The translations under genes were made by a program, and so were the position numbers. Below are positions 4,962-5,952 of a DNA stretch of 5,952 nucleotides, piece after piece. How positions within the stretch are numbered: the first letter of the stretch is position 1; each line of letters starts with the position of its first letter. The notes below the pieces were generated by a model, which was not told the DNA's origin, did no database searches, and saw only the letters and a program-made list of their open reading frames with translations. This DNA is from Paramuribaculum sp. (lineage in GTDB: Bacteria > Bacteroidota > Bacteroidia > Bacteroidales > Muribaculaceae): NCBI GenBank assembly GCA_029062075.1, contig JAIDQW010000007.1:1-5952 (forward strand). Reading direction: 5' to 3'.

Positions 4962-5549
4962 TGCAGTGGCTTCACCGGTAGCCTGAGTATCAGTAATTCT
5001 GTGACATCTATTGGAAATGGTGCTTTCGAAAATTGCAGCGGCTTCACCGGAGACCTTATAATCCCTGAATCAGTTGTTACTATTGGTGAGTCTGCATTTC
5101 GTTATTGCTCCGGATTCAATGGAACTCTCACTCTTGGTAATTCAGTCACGTCTATAGAAGCTTACGCCTTTCAGGGTTGTAGTGGTTTAACAGGTTCATT
5201 AATAATTCCACCATCAGTGACTGATTTTGGGCGGGCTGTATTCAATACATGTTCTGGCTTTACAGGTACTTTGACAATACCCGAATCAATTACAGATATT
5301 AGTGAATGGCTATTTGCCGGGTGCAGCGGTTTTACCCAATTGTCTATACCCAAGTCAGTTATAAATATTGGCGATAACGCATTCCAAAAATGCAGCGGCT
5401 TCACCGGAGACCTTATAATCCCTGAATCAGTAACAACTATTGGAAGTGAAGCATTTTACGAGTGCAGTGGTTTTAACGGTTCATTGATTTTATCAAGTAC
5501 CGTTACAGAAATTGGACGTTACGCTTTCAGGAATGCATCTTCTTTTGCA
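4545..5549 (+). repeat. Fourteen LRR units of 72 bases (one of 69) in tandem
   Basis: Units begin at 4545, 4617, 4689, 4761, 4833, 4905, 4977, 5049, 5121, 5193, 5265, 5337 (69 bases), 5406 and 5478. Each encodes about 24 residues, and thirteen carry CSG near the end; the last has ASS. DNA identity is high in places. Bases 5034-5074 and 5391-5431 are identical over 41 bases, and GTGACATCTATTGGAAATGG occurs at 4929-4948 and again at 5001-5020, exactly one unit apart. This suggests unit gain and loss by slippage or recombination. Confidence 0.9.
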
Positions 5550-5952
5550 GAGATTCAATCCTTTAATCCTATCCCACCCTCTAAGTCATCTGATTATAGC
5601 TTTTTTGATCCAAATATTTTCTATAAAAATATACCATTATATGTACCTGATGGTAGCGTTGATGCATATAAGGAAGCTCCGGTATGGGGCAGTTTTCAGA
5701 AAATCTATCCTTTGTCCGAATTAATAACTATTGTCTCACCTACTGAGATTAAACTTCAAACAACTACTTTAGAACTGACTACTGAGGAAACCGCATTATT
5801 AACTGCTACCGTTTTACCTGATAATGCAACCTATAAAACTGTTACCTGGAGTTCTTCTGAACCGACGGTGGCGAGCGTGGATGCAAGCGGCAATGTGACA
5901 GCAATCAAGGAGGGTACAGCTATAATCACAGCCACTACTTCAAACGGTCTTA
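4962..5952 (+). pseudogene. Continuation of the BspA-like LRR protein past the TAG, with BIG2 domain, running off the window
   Basis: The same frame stays open for 330 codons to the window end. It completes the sixth unit, adds eight more LRR units (to about 5549), then a BspA-type cap (5550-5730, including IPLYVPDGSVDAYKEAPVWG). A bacterial Ig-like group 2 (BIG2) domain follows from about 5736, with VTWSSSEPTVASVDASGNVT and GTAIITATT, and is cut by the window edge. There is no in-frame ATG in this part, so it is unlikely to be translated by itself. With the preceding part it makes at least 568 codons of one surface protein. It is called pseudogene because of the TAG. Sequence error, stop read-through or a phase-variable state remain possible. 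The intact sequence on both sides argues that any nonsense event is recent. Confidence 0.75.

Noticed and set aside
4545..5549. CRISPR array
   Set aside because: The regular 72-base spacing is a protein-coding LRR repeat in one open frame without unique spacers.

Overview
The window looks like a contig end from a gut-type Bacteroidales (Bacteroidetes) chromosome. Three things point there. Start codons lack Shine-Dalgarno sequences, and several upstream regions carry the Bacteroidetes promoter pair (TTTG, about 20 bases, TAnnTTTG). The gene families are typical of that order: an LS..I...TG..L..NTLKRLFG-type putative DNA-binding protein, an HCD/DFD Hanks kinase, an AAA_14/DUF4143 ATPase and a secreted BspA-like leucine-rich-repeat protein with a BIG2 domain. 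The genus cannot be fixed from this sequence alone.

The first 57 bases are not biological. They are an Illumina Nextera P5/i5/Read-1 adapter with a few errors, so native sequence begins at about base 58. Bases 151-711 (+) encode a small putative regulator. It converges, with only 9 bases between the stop codons, on a membrane-anchored Ser/Thr kinase-like protein (721-2028, -). Upstream of the kinase and in the same direction is an AAA_14/DUF4143 ATPase (2085-3296, -). Its promoter lies so close to the ATG that the mRNA is probably leaderless or nearly so.

From 3297 to 4099 there is no convincing protein gene, but the stretch is unusually rich in structure. It holds hairpins, short tandem repeats, a 22-base imperfect inverted repeat (19/22) bracketing about 340 bp, a good Bacteroidetes promoter at 3706-3738, and downstream of it a run of complementary segments ending in a hairpin plus T-run at 4013-4048. 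The best reading is an undescribed structured RNA or leader, possibly carried in a MITE-like element. This is the most interesting part of the window and it is inference.

The structured region is followed by a 35-codon ORF with one WG-repeat motif (4100-4207) and then by the BspA-like surface protein (from 4248 past the window end). The latter is interrupted by one in-frame TAG at 4959-4961, inside a 72-base repeat unit, yet its frame stays open for 330 further codons. The TAG differs by one G-to-T change from the GAG found in a sister repeat. It may be a true nonsense mutation, a phase-variable state or a sequence error. The same type of error (G-to-T, or C-to-A on the other strand) accounts for all four mismatches in the adapter.

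No joint pathway linking the genes can be claimed. The kinase and ATPase may be co-transcribed. The structured region, WG ORF and LRR gene share a direction and may form a second transcription unit.
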